NCBI RefSeq assembly: GCF_004319545.1
Contig: NZ_CP036313.1
Location: 4,466,501-4,530,500 of the forward strand
Source: Desulfobacter hydrogenophilus
GTDB lineage: Bacteria > Desulfobacterota > Desulfobacteria > Desulfobacterales > Desulfobacteraceae
DNA length: 64,000 bases
Direction: 5' to 3'
Shown here: piece after piece, positions 17,765 to 26,729 of the stretch
How the letters are laid out: every line of letters starts with the position of its first letter
Position numbering within the stretch: the first letter of the stretch is position 1
The notes under the pieces: model-generated
The model's database searches: none
Seen by the model: only the letters and a program-made list of their open reading frames with translations
Told to the model about the DNA's origin: nothing
Made by a program: the position numbers and the translations under genes

Positions 17765-17889
17765 ACTTTACAAAATCGTAATTATGCTAATATTAATTGT
17801 TAAATTAATAAATAAGGAAGTGTTTAAAAACAACATGATCCTGTGCCGAAACTGCGTATTTGGATCTTATTTTAAGCCGATATTTAACC

Positions 17890-18951
17890 ATGAAAAAACA
17901 GCTGCACCCACAACAATATCCCTTTAAAACCGTGCCTGTCCAGGACGCCTGCGGCATGACCCTTGCCCATGACATGACTGAAATCATTCCTGCCAAATCC
18001 AAGGGACCGGCCTTCAAACGGGGACACCAGGTCCAAGCCGGGGACATTTGTCGACTCATGCGCATGGGGAAAAACAACCTCTATGTGCTGGATCTCGATG
18101 AGACCCAGGTACATGAGGATGAGGCAGTGTTTGAACTTGCATCGGCCCTGGCCGGACCGGGAGTTGAGTTTTCCGCCACACCCAGCGAAGGCAAGCTGGA
18201 GCTGTATGCGGCATATCCAGGATTGTTCCGGGTGAATGTGGACGCATTGACGGAATTCAACATGCTGGACGATGTCATGTGCGCCAGTATCCATACCAAT
18301 ACGGCCGTGAACAAAGGCGACAGCCTGGCAGCCACCCGGGCCATCCCCCTGGTCATTGACCGGGAAAACCTCGACCAGGCAACGGCCCTTGCTAAATCCG
18401 CCTACCCCATTTTTAGCGTTTCAGTGTTCAACCCGTTGAAAATCCGTCTGGCCATCATCGGCAATGAGGTTTATGACGGCCTGATCCAGGACCGGTTCCA
18501 GGCCATTGTGGAAGAAAAAACTGCCCAGTTTGGGGCCCATGTGCTTGAGATAAATATCCTGCCCGATGACCGGGAGCGCATCACCGCCCAAATCCAGGAT
18601 TACATGAAAAAAGAGACCGATCTGATCATCACCACCGGTGGCATGTCCGTGGACCCCGATGATGTCACCCGGGAATCTATTGAGGCTGTCGGTTTTGATG
18701 AAGTCCACTACTCATCGGCAGTGCTGCCCGGCGCCATGTTTCTTTTGGGCTATACCTCTGATACCGCTATCATGGGGCTGCCGGCCTGCGGGTTGTATCA
18801 CCGCACCACCATATTTGACCTGATTCTTCCCCGGGTCATGGCCGGAGAGCGTCCTGGAAAAAGGGAACTGGCAAGCCTTTGCCACGGCGGGCTGTGCCTG
18901 AACTGCCCGACCTGCCGGTTTCCCAACTGCGCTTTTGGGAAAAGCATCTGA
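17890..18951 (+). CDS. MoeA/MogA-like molybdopterin-binding protein with Cys-rich tail
   Basis: 353 residues from ATG 17890 (an in-frame ATG lies 30 bases upstream). The N-terminal half resembles the MoeA-N type region; the MoCF-binding domain follows, with IGNEVYDGLI and the molybdopterin motif ITTGGMSVDPDDVTRESI, then LPGAMFLLGY and IMGLPACGLYHRTTIFDLILP. Family members bind molybdopterin during cofactor maturation or act as regulators. The last 20 residues carry six Cys (CHGGLCLNCPTCRFPNC...), not a standard part of MoeA, which could bind a metal or Fe-S cluster. It is not obviously co-transcribed with the regulator before it (125-base gap). It may serve the molybdoenzyme upstream, which is inference. 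Confidence 0.75.
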   Translation: MKKQLHPQQYPFKTVPVQDACGMTLAHDMTEIIPAKSKGPAFKRGHQVQAGDICRLMRMGKNNLYVLDLDETQVHEDEAVFELASALAGPGVEFSATPSEGKLELYAAYPGLFRVNVDALTEFNMLDDVMCASIHTNTAVNKGDSLAATRAIPLVIDRENLDQATALAKSAYPIFSVSVFNPLKIRLAIIGNEVYDGLIQDRFQAIVEEKTAQFGAHVLEINILPDDRERITAQIQDYMKKETDLIITTGGMSVDPDDVTRESIEAVGFDEVHYSSAVLPGAMFLLGYTSDTAIMGLPACGLYHRTTIFDLILPRVMAGERPGKRELASLCHGGLCLNCPTCRFPNCAFGKSI

Positions 18952-19002
18952 CATAGCCGGAATTTACAGGATTGATTTTTTCCAAAAGGGTTCACAAAAA
19001 TA

Positions 19003-19950
19003 TCAGTTAGGCAGCAATATTTTCGGCAGGCTGAACCTCGCCAGGTGTGGCAAAGCAAATGGTTTGTTTTCTACGATGGCATCTGCCACACGGATACCGC
19101 TTAAAACAGCGCCATGAATCCCCTCCCCCATATCCAGGGTGGAGAGTCCTGCCGCGTCTCCGATGATGAAGGCATTGTCCTGTTGATATTTTTTCGGACC
19201 ATGCTGGAAATAGTAGCTGTGACCTTTGGGGCTGGATGGGTTTTCCCCTATGAATCCCTTTTTTTGAAGGGCCTTTGTAAAATGATGCCACTGTTCCATA
19301 ATGTTCTGTCCCCGCTGTTTCATTCTGTGAAATTTTCCGCCAATGCCGATGTTTAACCAGTTATTCCCCTTGGGAAGATACCAGGCATACCCAGGCAGCC
19401 CATGATCAAAAAACCATAGATGGCATTGATTATGAAGAATATCATATGGATATTCCTTTTCAACGGCAACAATGAGGGACTTTGGAGGACGAGAACGCTT
19501 TTGAGTGAAAAACGTCTTGTAAACCGGGCAATGGGTACCGCCGGCACCGATGAGATACTTGCATCGATACTGGTCATCAATGATATAAAAGCCGTTCTCC
19601 CTGGTGATCTTTCTTACGCAATGGGTGTGAACCGGAACACGGGCGCGGGAGATCATCCAGGCATCAAATTCATATCGTCTGACAGCATATTGACGGGTGG
19701 GGGCAGGAATTTTTATACCAAACATATGAAAATTAATTCGGTCAAATTGACTGAAGGTGTAGGGATAATCATCACCTTGAAATTCAAGGAGCCTAAATAC
19801 GTCAGGGGGCACCCATCCCGCACAAACCTTGGGACGGGGAAAAGAATATTTATCCAGCACCAGGGGCGTGATGCCCCTTTGCTTAAGTTTCCAGGCACAG
19901 GCGGCACCGGCAGGACCGCCTCCGACGATAATGATCTTCTCCTCAATCAT
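19003..19950 (-). CDS. Geranylgeranyl-reductase-family FAD oxidoreductase
   Basis: 315 residues. N-terminal FAD motif IIVGGGPAGAACAWKLKQRG, the family segment FPRPKVCAGWVPPDVF with a conserved Cys-Ala-Gly, and a C-terminal GDAAGLSTLDMGEGIHGAVLSG typical of COG0644 reductases. The group reduces isoprenoid double bonds or oxidises other lipid-like substrates using FAD. It ends 22 bases after the CFA-synthase gene upstream on the same strand, so the two are probably co-transcribed and act on membrane lipids. At about 315 residues it is somewhat shorter than archaeal geranylgeranyl reductases (about 390-400). The exact substrate is unknown. Confidence 0.78.
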   Translation of the reverse strand: MIEEKIIIVGGGPAGAACAWKLKQRGITPLVLDKYSFPRPKVCAGWVPPDVFRLLEFQGDDYPYTFSQFDRINFHMFGIKIPAPTRQYAVRRYEFDAWMISRARVPVHTHCVRKITRENGFYIIDDQYRCKYLIGAGGTHCPVYKTFFTQKRSRPPKSLIVAVEKEYPYDILHNQCHLWFFDHGLPGYAWYLPKGNNWLNIGIGGKFHRMKQRGQNIMEQWHHFTKALQKKGFIGENPSSPKGHSYYFQHGPKKYQQDNAFIIGDAAGLSTLDMGEGIHGAVLSGIRVADAIVENKPFALPHLARFSLPKILLPN

Positions 19951-19972
19951 GCCACTCCTTGGTTTTGCCGCA

Positions 19973-21094
19973 CTATATAAGGCGGCAGCAGGGCGCTGAA
20001 GTCCCCTGTTTAGTCATCACAATCTGCCATAACTGCATGGATCGTGATCGGAATCCTCCGGCACAGCTTAATAAATAATACTCCCACATGCGATAAAACC
20101 GATCGTTGTATCTATCTTTAAGATTGGGCCACGCCTGTTTGAAATTTTCGTGCCATGCCATTAATGTTTTATCGTAGTCCTCTCCAAAGTTATGCCAGTC
20201 CTCCATGACAAATTGTTTTTCCATGGCTTTTCCCAGCTGGGCAATGGAGGGAAGCATACCATTGGGGAAAATATATTTTGCCGTCCATGAGTTACAAGCA
20301 GAACAACTGGCATTACTACCGATGGTATGAACCAGTGCAATACCGTCATCCTTCAGCAACCGGTTGGTCAATTTCATGTAAGTGCCATAATTTTTATACC
20401 CCACATGCTCCATTAAACCTATCGAGACCACCCGATCATATTCTCCGGTGGCGGTTCTGTAATCTGCCAGCCGGATGTCAACGGGAAGCCCCCGGCACAG
20501 CTCTTTCCCAAATTTAGCCTGCTCTTTGGAGACGGTGTATCCGGTCACTTCAACGCCGTAATTTGTTGCCGCATAGTGGGCAAACCCACCAAAACCGCAT
20601 CCCAGTTCAAGTACTTTCATGCCGGGCTCAAGTTTTAATTTCCGGCAGACCAACTCAAGTTTCGCCTCCTGGGCTTGATCAAGGGTGGTGGCATCTTTCC
20701 AGTATCCGCAGGTATATTGCATGTGTTTGTCCAGCATGCCCTGATAAAGCTCATTACCGATATCATAATGGGTTTGACCCACCATGAACGCACGCCTGGA
20801 AGACTGTTGGTTAAGAAGCTTTGGTTTTAAGATATTCCAGGTAATCTGCCACTCTTTTTTTAATACTTCCGCAAGATTTGCGCACAACACTTTTGACATG
20901 AACTGATCCAGGGCGCGGCACTCCCACCAGTTATCCATATAGGCTTCACCAAGACCCAGAGCAGGTTCATGGATTACCCGCTGGTAAAACCGGTCATTTT
21001 TAATCTGAATGTCGTAGGGATTGTTTCCGTTAACGGTGATACCGGCAAGTTTCAATAATTTGTTGATGAATTTTTTGATATCCTGATTTCTCAT
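19973..21094 (-). CDS. Cyclopropane-fatty-acyl-phospholipid synthase family methyltransferase
   Basis: 373 residues. Family landmarks: HYDIGNELYQGMLDKHMQYT, SAM motif VLELGCGFGGFAHYAA, YTVSKEQAKFGKEL, the segment IGLMEHVGYKNYGTYM and the C-terminal FGEDYDKTLMAWHENF with RMWEYYLLSCAGGFRSR. CFA synthases transfer a methylene from S-adenosylmethionine onto cis double bonds of membrane phospholipids. The N-terminal ~100 residues are shorter than in some proteobacterial forms but in the normal range. It probably forms an operon with the flavoprotein downstream. A 20-codon relic of a second copy lies at 5490-5549. Confidence 0.9.
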   Translation of the reverse strand: MRNQDIKKFINKLLKLAGITVNGNNPYDIQIKNDRFYQRVIHEPALGLGEAYMDNWWECRALDQFMSKVLCANLAEVLKKEWQITWNILKPKLLNQQSSRRAFMVGQTHYDIGNELYQGMLDKHMQYTCGYWKDATTLDQAQEAKLELVCRKLKLEPGMKVLELGCGFGGFAHYAATNYGVEVTGYTVSKEQAKFGKELCRGLPVDIRLADYRTATGEYDRVVSIGLMEHVGYKNYGTYMKLTNRLLKDDGIALVHTIGSNASCSACNSWTAKYIFPNGMLPSIAQLGKAMEKQFVMEDWHNFGEDYDKTLMAWHENFKQAWPNLKDRYNDRFYRMWEYYLLSCAGGFRSRSMQLWQIVMTKQGTSAPCCRLI

Positions 21095-21155
21095 ATTTTT
21101 CAGTCTATTTTAAAATCTATTATTTCCATGGTACGGGCAATTCTTTTAATATACT

Positions 21156-21258
21156 TGATGGTCCTGTAAAAAGTCCGATTTTAGCAATTTTCCAGCTATA
21201 ACATACTGAAATTATTAATACCTATTTTGGCATTTTCTACTTTTTACGCGACCATCAT
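21156..21258. repeat. Inverted-repeat element of about 100 bp
   Basis: TGATGGTCCTGTAAAAAGT at 21156-21174 and its near-complement ACTTTTTACGCGACCATCA at 21240-21258 enclose about 65 AT-rich bases. It lies in the divergent gap between the CFA-synthase gene and the kinase gene at 21375. It looks like a small non-coding insertion or a two-part regulatory palindrome. Confidence 0.45.
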
Positions 21259-21374
21259 ACTTAAGATCACATACATTTGTCCAGTCAGTTATCGAAAACA
21301 TGATAACATTGTTTTTGATTCTATTTATGTTATAGTCAACATTATCTGAAATCTTCTAAACGGGGAACAGACTA

Positions 21375-22952
21375 TTGAAAATGAGAGAATCAGCTCGTCA
21401 GGAAGCTCTGTTTAAACAAATGCGGACCCCGGAATTTTATCCCCATCCTGTTCCCGGCGTAACGGTCTGTGAAACCCATATTTCCATGGTGTTCCTGGCA
21501 GGTGACTTTGTTTATAAAATTAAAAAATCCGTGGACCTGAAGTTCCTTGATTTCACCACCCTTGAAAAACGCAGACATTTTTGCACCCGTGAGGTGGCAT
21601 TAAATTGCCGGCTGACAAATAACGTCTACCTGGATGTGACAAAAATTACACAAAAAGGGGACCAGTTTTATTTAGGCGGCGACGGGACGGTTGTGGAATA
21701 TGCCGTAAGGATGCAAAAACTGTCTGAGACCGATTCCATGAAACAGTTGCTTCGATCCGGAAAGATCGGTGATAAGGATATTAACCGGCTGGCAATGAAG
21801 CTGTATGAATTTTACGATTCCGATACGTCCGACAAACCGCCAAATATGGAAGCGGCCTTTGAAACAATCCGGCAAAACTGCGATGAAAACTTTAAACAGA
21901 CCCAACCTTTGCTCGGGTCCTTGTTTGACGGCGATTGTTTTCAGTCGGTATGGTCCAGAACAAGTACTTTTTTAGACAGGCAAAAATCCCTGTTTTTTCG
22001 GCGCATGGAAAATAAATGGTTCCGGGACTGCCATGGAGATTTAAGAACCGGTCATATTTATTTTACAGATACCGGGATTCAGATCATTGACTGTATTGAA
22101 TTCAATGACCGTTTCCGGTATATCGACGTGGGTGCGGACCTTGCCTTTCTGGCCATGGATATGGAATTTCTGGAATTTTCAGCCTTGGCTGAAAAGTTTC
22201 TTTTAGCTTATGCAGGCTATAGTCATGACCCGGAAGTATACGTACTGATAAATTTTTATAAATGCTACCGGGCCATGGTGCGTTTTAAGGTTAATTGCAT
22301 CCGCCTGCAGGCGCATGATGTTTCCGGAGAGGAACGCAATAAACTTTTGGAACAGACAAAAAAATACCTTGCCCTTTCAGACCGGTATGCAGATCGCTTC
22401 TCCAGGCCCAGGATCTGGGTGACCTGCGGCATGCCGGCGTCTGGAAAAAGTACCTTGGCACAAGCCCTTTCCCTGGCGCTTAATATCCGGTCCATCAATT
22501 CGGATGTGGTCCGAAAAAAAATATTCCCAGCCCCACCAACCGACCCTGAAAACATGCCCTTTGAAAAAGGAATGTATTCCGAAACCGCGACCAGCAAGAC
22601 ATATGACACGCTTTTGGTTTTGGCAAAAAAAGAGGTTTTAAAAGGCAACTCCGTGACGATAGATGCCTCCTTTAGCCGGGAAAAATATCGAAAACAAGTG
22701 ATTTCCCTGGCTGAAAAATTAGGTGCCGGCATCGTGTTTATCGAATGTACGGTATCGGACCCTGTTCTGCAAGAAAGGTTGATCATGAGAAATGGCCGAA
22801 ACACAATATCTGATGCGCGGATTTCCCATTTTCAATCATTTAAAAATCGGTTTGAACCGATCCAGAAAATAGAGGCGGACCGTCATTTAAAAGTAAATAC
22901 CGAAGCATCCATGGATGCGTGTCTTTCAAAGATTTTGCCCCGGATGCTTTAA
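21375..22952 (+). CDS. Aminoglycoside-phosphotransferase-like / P-loop kinase fusion (COG2187-COG0645 type)
   Basis: 525 residues. TTG at 21375 sits 8 bases after GGGGA; ATG at 21381 is the alternative start. The N-terminal ~340 residues have the protein-kinase-like phosphotransferase pattern (WFRDCHGDLRTGHIYFTDTG, then IIDCIEFNDRFRYIDVGADL). The C-terminal ~180 residues form an AAA_33-type P-loop kinase with Walker A GMPASGKSTLA and the arginine-rich lid region. Such fusions are widespread in proteobacteria and remain without a proven substrate. It precedes the universal stress protein genes by about 90 bases and may be expressed with them. The DNA just before the next gene has short tandem AATCAATCAA-type repeats. 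Confidence 0.82.
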   Translation: MKMRESARQEALFKQMRTPEFYPHPVPGVTVCETHISMVFLAGDFVYKIKKSVDLKFLDFTTLEKRRHFCTREVALNCRLTNNVYLDVTKITQKGDQFYLGGDGTVVEYAVRMQKLSETDSMKQLLRSGKIGDKDINRLAMKLYEFYDSDTSDKPPNMEAAFETIRQNCDENFKQTQPLLGSLFDGDCFQSVWSRTSTFLDRQKSLFFRRMENKWFRDCHGDLRTGHIYFTDTGIQIIDCIEFNDRFRYIDVGADLAFLAMDMEFLEFSALAEKFLLAYAGYSHDPEVYVLINFYKCYRAMVRFKVNCIRLQAHDVSGEERNKLLEQTKKYLALSDRYADRFSRPRIWVTCGMPASGKSTLAQALSLALNIRSINSDVVRKKIFPAPPTDPENMPFEKGMYSETATSKTYDTLLVLAKKEVLKGNSVTIDASFSREKYRKQVISLAEKLGAGIVFIECTVSDPVLQERLIMRNGRNTISDARISHFQSFKNRFEPIQKIEADRHLKVNTEASMDACLSKILPRML

Positions 22953-23043
22953 AAAGGATGCTTCGAAAAATTAAAGCACTTAAGCAACAGGCACAGGGTC
23001 TGATGTATCAATCAATCAACCAATCAATCAAAAAGGAGGAGCC

Positions 23044-24039
23044 ATGTTTAAGCATATTTTAGCAGCAACAGACCTTGTGGGAGTTAAGGACCCGGTGGTG
23101 ACAAGCGCTGCTGTAATCGCCGAGACCCATCAAGCCAAGCTTAACATTCTCCATGTAGCGGAGTCCTCTCATGAAAACAGCCGACATCTGGTTAAGGATT
23201 TTAAAACAAACGAGGAGATCAATTTTTCGTCGGCGTATCAAGAACTTGTTCAGAAAAAACTCTTCGATTTTTATAAAGCAATATTGCCGCAGGGCATGGA
23301 TTTTGATGTCACGGTTGTTTGCGGATTCCCCTGGGAAGAGATTGTTCGTCAATCCAGACATATTAACGCGGGCATGATCGTCCTCGGCCCCCATTCCGAA
23401 CGTGCCGTTGAAAGGGGGACCGTCCGGGTGGCCGGGAAAATCGGGAGCACTGTGGAAGGTGTGGTAATGCGGGAAAATTGTCCGGTGACGATTATCAATC
23501 CCGCAGTTCGCTTGTCCTCGGCGGCATTCAAAAAAATTGTGGTGGGAGTGGATTTTTCCGTATCTTGTGAATGCGCCTTGTTCTTTGCCCGGAAAACTGC
23601 AGAAAAATTCGGGTCAAAAATCTTTCCCTTTCACATGATTCCTGTGCCACCGTATCCCAAGTATACCAAAAAAGATTATGAAGCAGATCGAAAAAATACT
23701 GAAAACCGCCTGGAAGAATTCTGCCAAAATTTGATTCAAGATACCGATTACGCCTATCAGATCTGGGGCGGGGCGTTGCCCCATATAGAACTCGTTAAAT
23801 GTGCAGAAAAAAACAATGCAGACGTAATCATTCTGGGATCCCACACAAAGAAAAAAGGCACAAAATGGTATGCCGGCAGTGCCGTGGAACGGACCGCCTT
23901 CCGCGCCGGATGTCCGGTGATCGTCGTAACGGATCCGGAAGCCCTGGTTTCCTGGGATGAAAACGCCCCGAATGATCCGGCAATCGGTAAAGAAAAAGAC
24001 CGGTCGATTCATGTATTTACCGGCAAGCGGAATGAATAA
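23044..24039 (+). CDS. Tandem universal stress protein (two UspA domains)
   Basis: 331 residues in two UspA units (about 1-160 and 163-305). Each carries the ATP-binding tail pattern G-x2-G-x9-G-S/T: LGPHSERAVERG...GKIGSTVEG in unit 1 and ILGSHTKKKG...AGSAVERTA in unit 2. Usp proteins bind ATP and help survival under stress, often tied to energy status. An excellent ribosome binding site (AAGGAGGAG) stands 5 bases before the ATG. It is followed 60 bases later by a single-domain Usp gene, and beyond that by the remains of a proton-pumping-type P-type ATPase, which was probably once in the same operon. Confidence 0.9.
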   Translation: MFKHILAATDLVGVKDPVVTSAAVIAETHQAKLNILHVAESSHENSRHLVKDFKTNEEINFSSAYQELVQKKLFDFYKAILPQGMDFDVTVVCGFPWEEIVRQSRHINAGMIVLGPHSERAVERGTVRVAGKIGSTVEGVVMRENCPVTIINPAVRLSSAAFKKIVVGVDFSVSCECALFFARKTAEKFGSKIFPFHMIPVPPYPKYTKKDYEADRKNTENRLEEFCQNLIQDTDYAYQIWGGALPHIELVKCAEKNNADVIILGSHTKKKGTKWYAGSAVERTAFRAGCPVIVVTDPEALVSWDENAPNDPAIGKEKDRSIHVFTGKRNE

Positions 24040-24100
24040 GGGAATCGGCAGTTACAGATTCCTCCTAATATACAAAACCTTAAAATAAAGGAGATCAAAC

Positions 24101-24574
24101 ATGAAACATCCGGAACGTATTCTCGTTGTATCCATGGGTACGAAACAGGCCCTTGAAGCCGTTCAGTGGGGAATGTCTTTCGCCCGTAATTACGGGGCAG
24201 AACTTTTTGTCACCCATATCGTGCACAACCCCTTTGGGCTGAAAGGCTGGAGTCTACCCATATCCTCAGCCAAGATTCTAAAGGACGAGTTCGCAAAAAT
24301 ACTTGAGGATGCTCATAAGGACCTTCAGGATTATATCAAGGCGGAAGATTCCGAAGGGCTGACCATCCAGGAAAGCGTCATCCAAGGGGAGCCTGTGCAG
24401 GAAATCACAGAATTCATTTCAGAAAAAAATATTGACCTGATGGTTATGACGGCCCATGAGCAGGGTTATCTTGAACATCTGATGATGGGTCATGACATTC
24501 GGGAACTGATTCAAAAAATGCCCTGTTCCATGTTCCTGGTCAAAAGAGAACTGGAGTATAAGCGCTATGAATAA
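24101..24574 (+). CDS. Universal stress protein, single UspA domain
   Basis: 157 residues, one UspA domain: N-terminal RILVVSMGTKQALEAVQWGM and C-terminal IDLMVMTAHEQGYLEHLMMG followed by HDIRELIQKMPCSMFLVK. The ATP-loop glycines are poorly conserved (AHEQGYLEHLMMG), so it may be a non-ATP-binding UspA-type member. AAGGAG precedes the ATG. It lies in the same direction and close behind the tandem Usp gene. Confidence 0.87.
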   Translation: MKHPERILVVSMGTKQALEAVQWGMSFARNYGAELFVTHIVHNPFGLKGWSLPISSAKILKDEFAKILEDAHKDLQDYIKAEDSEGLTIQESVIQGEPVQEITEFISEKNIDLMVMTAHEQGYLEHLMMGHDIRELIQKMPCSMFLVKRELEYKRYE

Positions 24575-24580
24575 GTCAAT

Positions 24581-24614
24581 ACCGCTGCCCGGCGCTTAGT
24601 GATGCCGCAGCGGT
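24581..24614 (+). other. Hairpin after the Usp gene
   Basis: ACCGCTGC / GCAGCGGT with an 18-base loop directly downstream of the stop codon. No T-run follows, so termination would be weak or Rho-dependent. Confidence 0.4.
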
Positions 24615-24718
24615 AGATCATAGTACGACTTAAGCCGGGACACCCTTTAAAATAAGGCTTCTCAGGAATCACCGGGTCAAACTATCCCGTGTTATGTTGG
24701 TAGCCGACAGAATAGACA

Positions 24719-25174
24719 TTCATTATTGTCGTCCTGCTGGTGGCCAATGCAGTGATCGGGTTCTGGGAGGAGTTCCAGGCCGGCAATGATATTTCTGCGC
24801 TTAAGGCCCAATTGGCACTCAAGGCCTGGGTAAAGTGAGCCGGAAAATGGACTGCCCTGCCCTCTCGAAACCTGGTTCCCGGAGATATTATCCGAATCCG
24901 GATCGGGGATGTGGTCCCTGCGGATGCACGACTTAGGACCGCCGATTAAATAACTTGAACGAAATAGCTTGCCTTTTGGGCCATCTACTTCGTTGCATGA
25001 AAGGCCTAATAGGCCTGCTATTCGACCTTTCATGCGCCGTGTAGATGAACCAAAATCCGGCGTTATTTCTGCCCAACTTATTTAATCTGCGGTCCTTATA
25101 AGCGGAACCTCCCTGTCGGTTGGTGGCGATTGAGAAACTATCCGGCATGGATATGCTCTGCTATGATAAAAAAT
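24719..25174 (+). pseudogene. Remnant of a P-type (H+-type) ATPase split by a MITE
   Basis: Before the MITE, one frame reads FIIVVLLVANAVIGFWEEFQ, then ISALKAQLALKAWVK, a stop, AGKWTALPSRNLVPGDIIRI and GDVVPADARL: transmembrane helix 2 and the actuator-domain start of a P3-type proton ATPase. After the MITE a frame reads VAIEKLSGMDMLCYDK, the approach to the phosphorylation site (family LCSDKTGTLT), which then stops. Everything before helix 2, most of the actuator domain and everything after the DK is missing. The gene is dead: in-frame stop, large deletions and an insertion. It probably belonged with the Usp genes upstream. Confidence 0.85.
24936..25095 (+). mobile_element. 160-bp MITE, copy 1, in the ATPase pseudogene
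   Basis: GGACCGCCGATTAAATAACT ... AACTTATTTAATCTGCGGTC C, 160 bp, flanked by TTA at 24933-24935 and 25096-25098. The whole element is an imperfect palindrome (for example CCATCTACTTCGTTGCATGA against CATGCGCCGTGTAGATGAAC). It has no coding capacity. Same length and sequence family as 33928-34087 and 63273-63432. Confidence 0.85.
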
Positions 25175-25214
25175 AAAAATGTGATAAAAATTTGAATGGC
25201 AACAAATAATTTTC

Positions 25215-26729
25215 CTACTCCATGGCATTTACAATAGCGGGTACATCCACATGCGTTTCAAAATGCCGGGCCAGCATATCATACTGCCTGTTCCTGCCCT
25301 GCAGGCCGCAGGATTCCGGGGGTTCAAGTTTGTTTAAGCCCAGAAGGCCCAGCCATTTTTTCAGAATGGGTGCAGAATCAAAAAAACCGTGCATGTAGGT
25401 ACCCATGACCCGGCCTGAGTCGGCCATGGTCCCGTCAAAATCGGTGCAGGTCTGTTGGTTTCTCTCTTTTACGTTTAACAGGCCGTTGTCTGCCGCTTTG
25501 CTCGAAGCAATCCGGTCGGCAGAAGCTGTCCGGCCCATGTGGATTTCGTAACCAAGACCCGGGGTGCTGTCCCATTCAAACCGGGAGATGGTGGTGGTTT
25601 TGGGAGCTTTGAGAACCGTTTCAAGGGGGAGAAGCCCCAACCCATCGGTGTCGCCCGGGATACCTTCAAGGCCGTTGGGGTCATGGACTTTTGTGCCCAG
25701 CATCTGATAGCCGCCGCATATGCCCAGGACATGGCCGCCATTTTTAACATAAGCCTTAATTTTGGGGGTCCATCCGGTTTTGGCAAGCCAGTTCAGGTCG
25801 CTGCGGGTGCTCTTGGAACCGGCCAGGATTACGGCTTTATAGGCGGACAGGTCTCTTGGATGTTCAACAAAATTCACGCCCAATCCTTCCACCTGAAACA
25901 GGGCATCAAAATCGGTAAAATTAGAAATATGGGGGGTACGCACCACCAGTACTGTTGGGGTTTGGGCAGGATCAGTTTTAGCCACGGCGTGTTCGATCAC
26001 CACGGAATCTTCATTGGGGATATGATGGTTCACCCAGGGCAATACGCCGAAAACCGGTTTGCCGGTCTTTTTTTCAATCCAGTCCACGCCCTCTTTAAAC
26101 AAAGCAATATCGCCCCGGAACCGATTGATGATAAAACCTGCGATCTGGTCCTGTTCGGCCTTGTTCAAACAAGCCAGGGTCCCCACGATCTGGGCAAACA
26201 CCCCGCCCCGGTCAATGTCAGCGGTGAGAATCACCGGGGCCTTGGCATAGGCGGCCATTTTCAGATTTACGATATCCCGTGCCATGAGATTGACTTCAGC
26301 GCAGGAGCCGGCTCCTTCCAGCACCACCACATCATTGGCGGCGCGAAGGCGGTCCAGGGCGCCGCAGGCCGTATCCCAGAGCTTTGCCTTTTCTCGGTGA
26401 TATTCAGCAGCGGACAGATCTTTATGCACCTTTCCCAGCAGCACCACCTGGGAGCCGACCTGGGTCACGGGCTTGAGCAGCACCGGGTTCATGTCCACAT
26501 GGGGAGCAATGCGGGCGGCTTCGGCCTGGACAATCTGAGCCCGGCCCATTTCAAGACCTTCCGGGGTAACCCCAGAGTTATTGGACATATTCTGTGCCTT
26601 GTAAGGTGCCACTTTATACCCACGATCGGAAAAAATCCGGCAAAGAGCTGTGGCAATCACGCTTTTTCCCACATCAGACCCTGTACCCAGGGCGGCGATA
26701 CATTTTGCTTTTTTTAAATTTTCACTCAT
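25215..26729 (-). CDS. cobQ: Cobyric acid synthase
   Basis: 504 residues, the usual length for CobQ/CbiP. N-terminal ATP-binding domain with ALGTGSDVGKSVIATALCR and APYKAQNMSNNS, then VVVLEGAGSCAEVNL and ADIDRGGVFAQ. C-terminal class I glutamine amidotransferase domain with the catalytic Cys in LGICGGYQMLG and a His in TYMHGFFDS. The enzyme amidates four side chains of adenosyl-cobyrinic acid a,c-diamide to give cobyric acid. Its ATG overlaps the end of cobJ by 4 bases, so the two are coupled. It is the last gene of the cobalamin series. A degenerate piece of another cobQ copy lies at 29226-29334. Confidence 0.95.
   Translation of the reverse strand: MSENLKKAKCIAALGTGSDVGKSVIATALCRIFSDRGYKVAPYKAQNMSNNSGVTPEGLEMGRAQIVQAEAARIAPHVDMNPVLLKPVTQVGSQVVLLGKVHKDLSAAEYHREKAKLWDTACGALDRLRAANDVVVLEGAGSCAEVNLMARDIVNLKMAAYAKAPVILTADIDRGGVFAQIVGTLACLNKAEQDQIAGFIINRFRGDIALFKEGVDWIEKKTGKPVFGVLPWVNHHIPNEDSVVIEHAVAKTDPAQTPTVLVVRTPHISNFTDFDALFQVEGLGVNFVEHPRDLSAYKAVILAGSKSTRSDLNWLAKTGWTPKIKAYVKNGGHVLGICGGYQMLGTKVHDPNGLEGIPGDTDGLGLLPLETVLKAPKTTTISRFEWDSTPGLGYEIHMGRTASADRIASSKAADNGLLNVKERNQQTCTDFDGTMADSGRVMGTYMHGFFDSAPILKKWLGLLGLNKLEPPESCGLQGRNRQYDMLARHFETHVDVPAIVNAME

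Noticed and set aside
23005..23033. Short tandem words ATCAATCA before the tandem Usp gene
   Set aside because: Too short and irregular to be a meaningful repeat array; no CRISPR-like spacing.
25539..26717. A 392-codon open frame on the plus strand opposite cobQ
   Set aside because: It is the antisense shadow of a well-conserved cobQ; its composition (many His, Gly, Phe) and lack of a recognisable domain mark it as non-coding.
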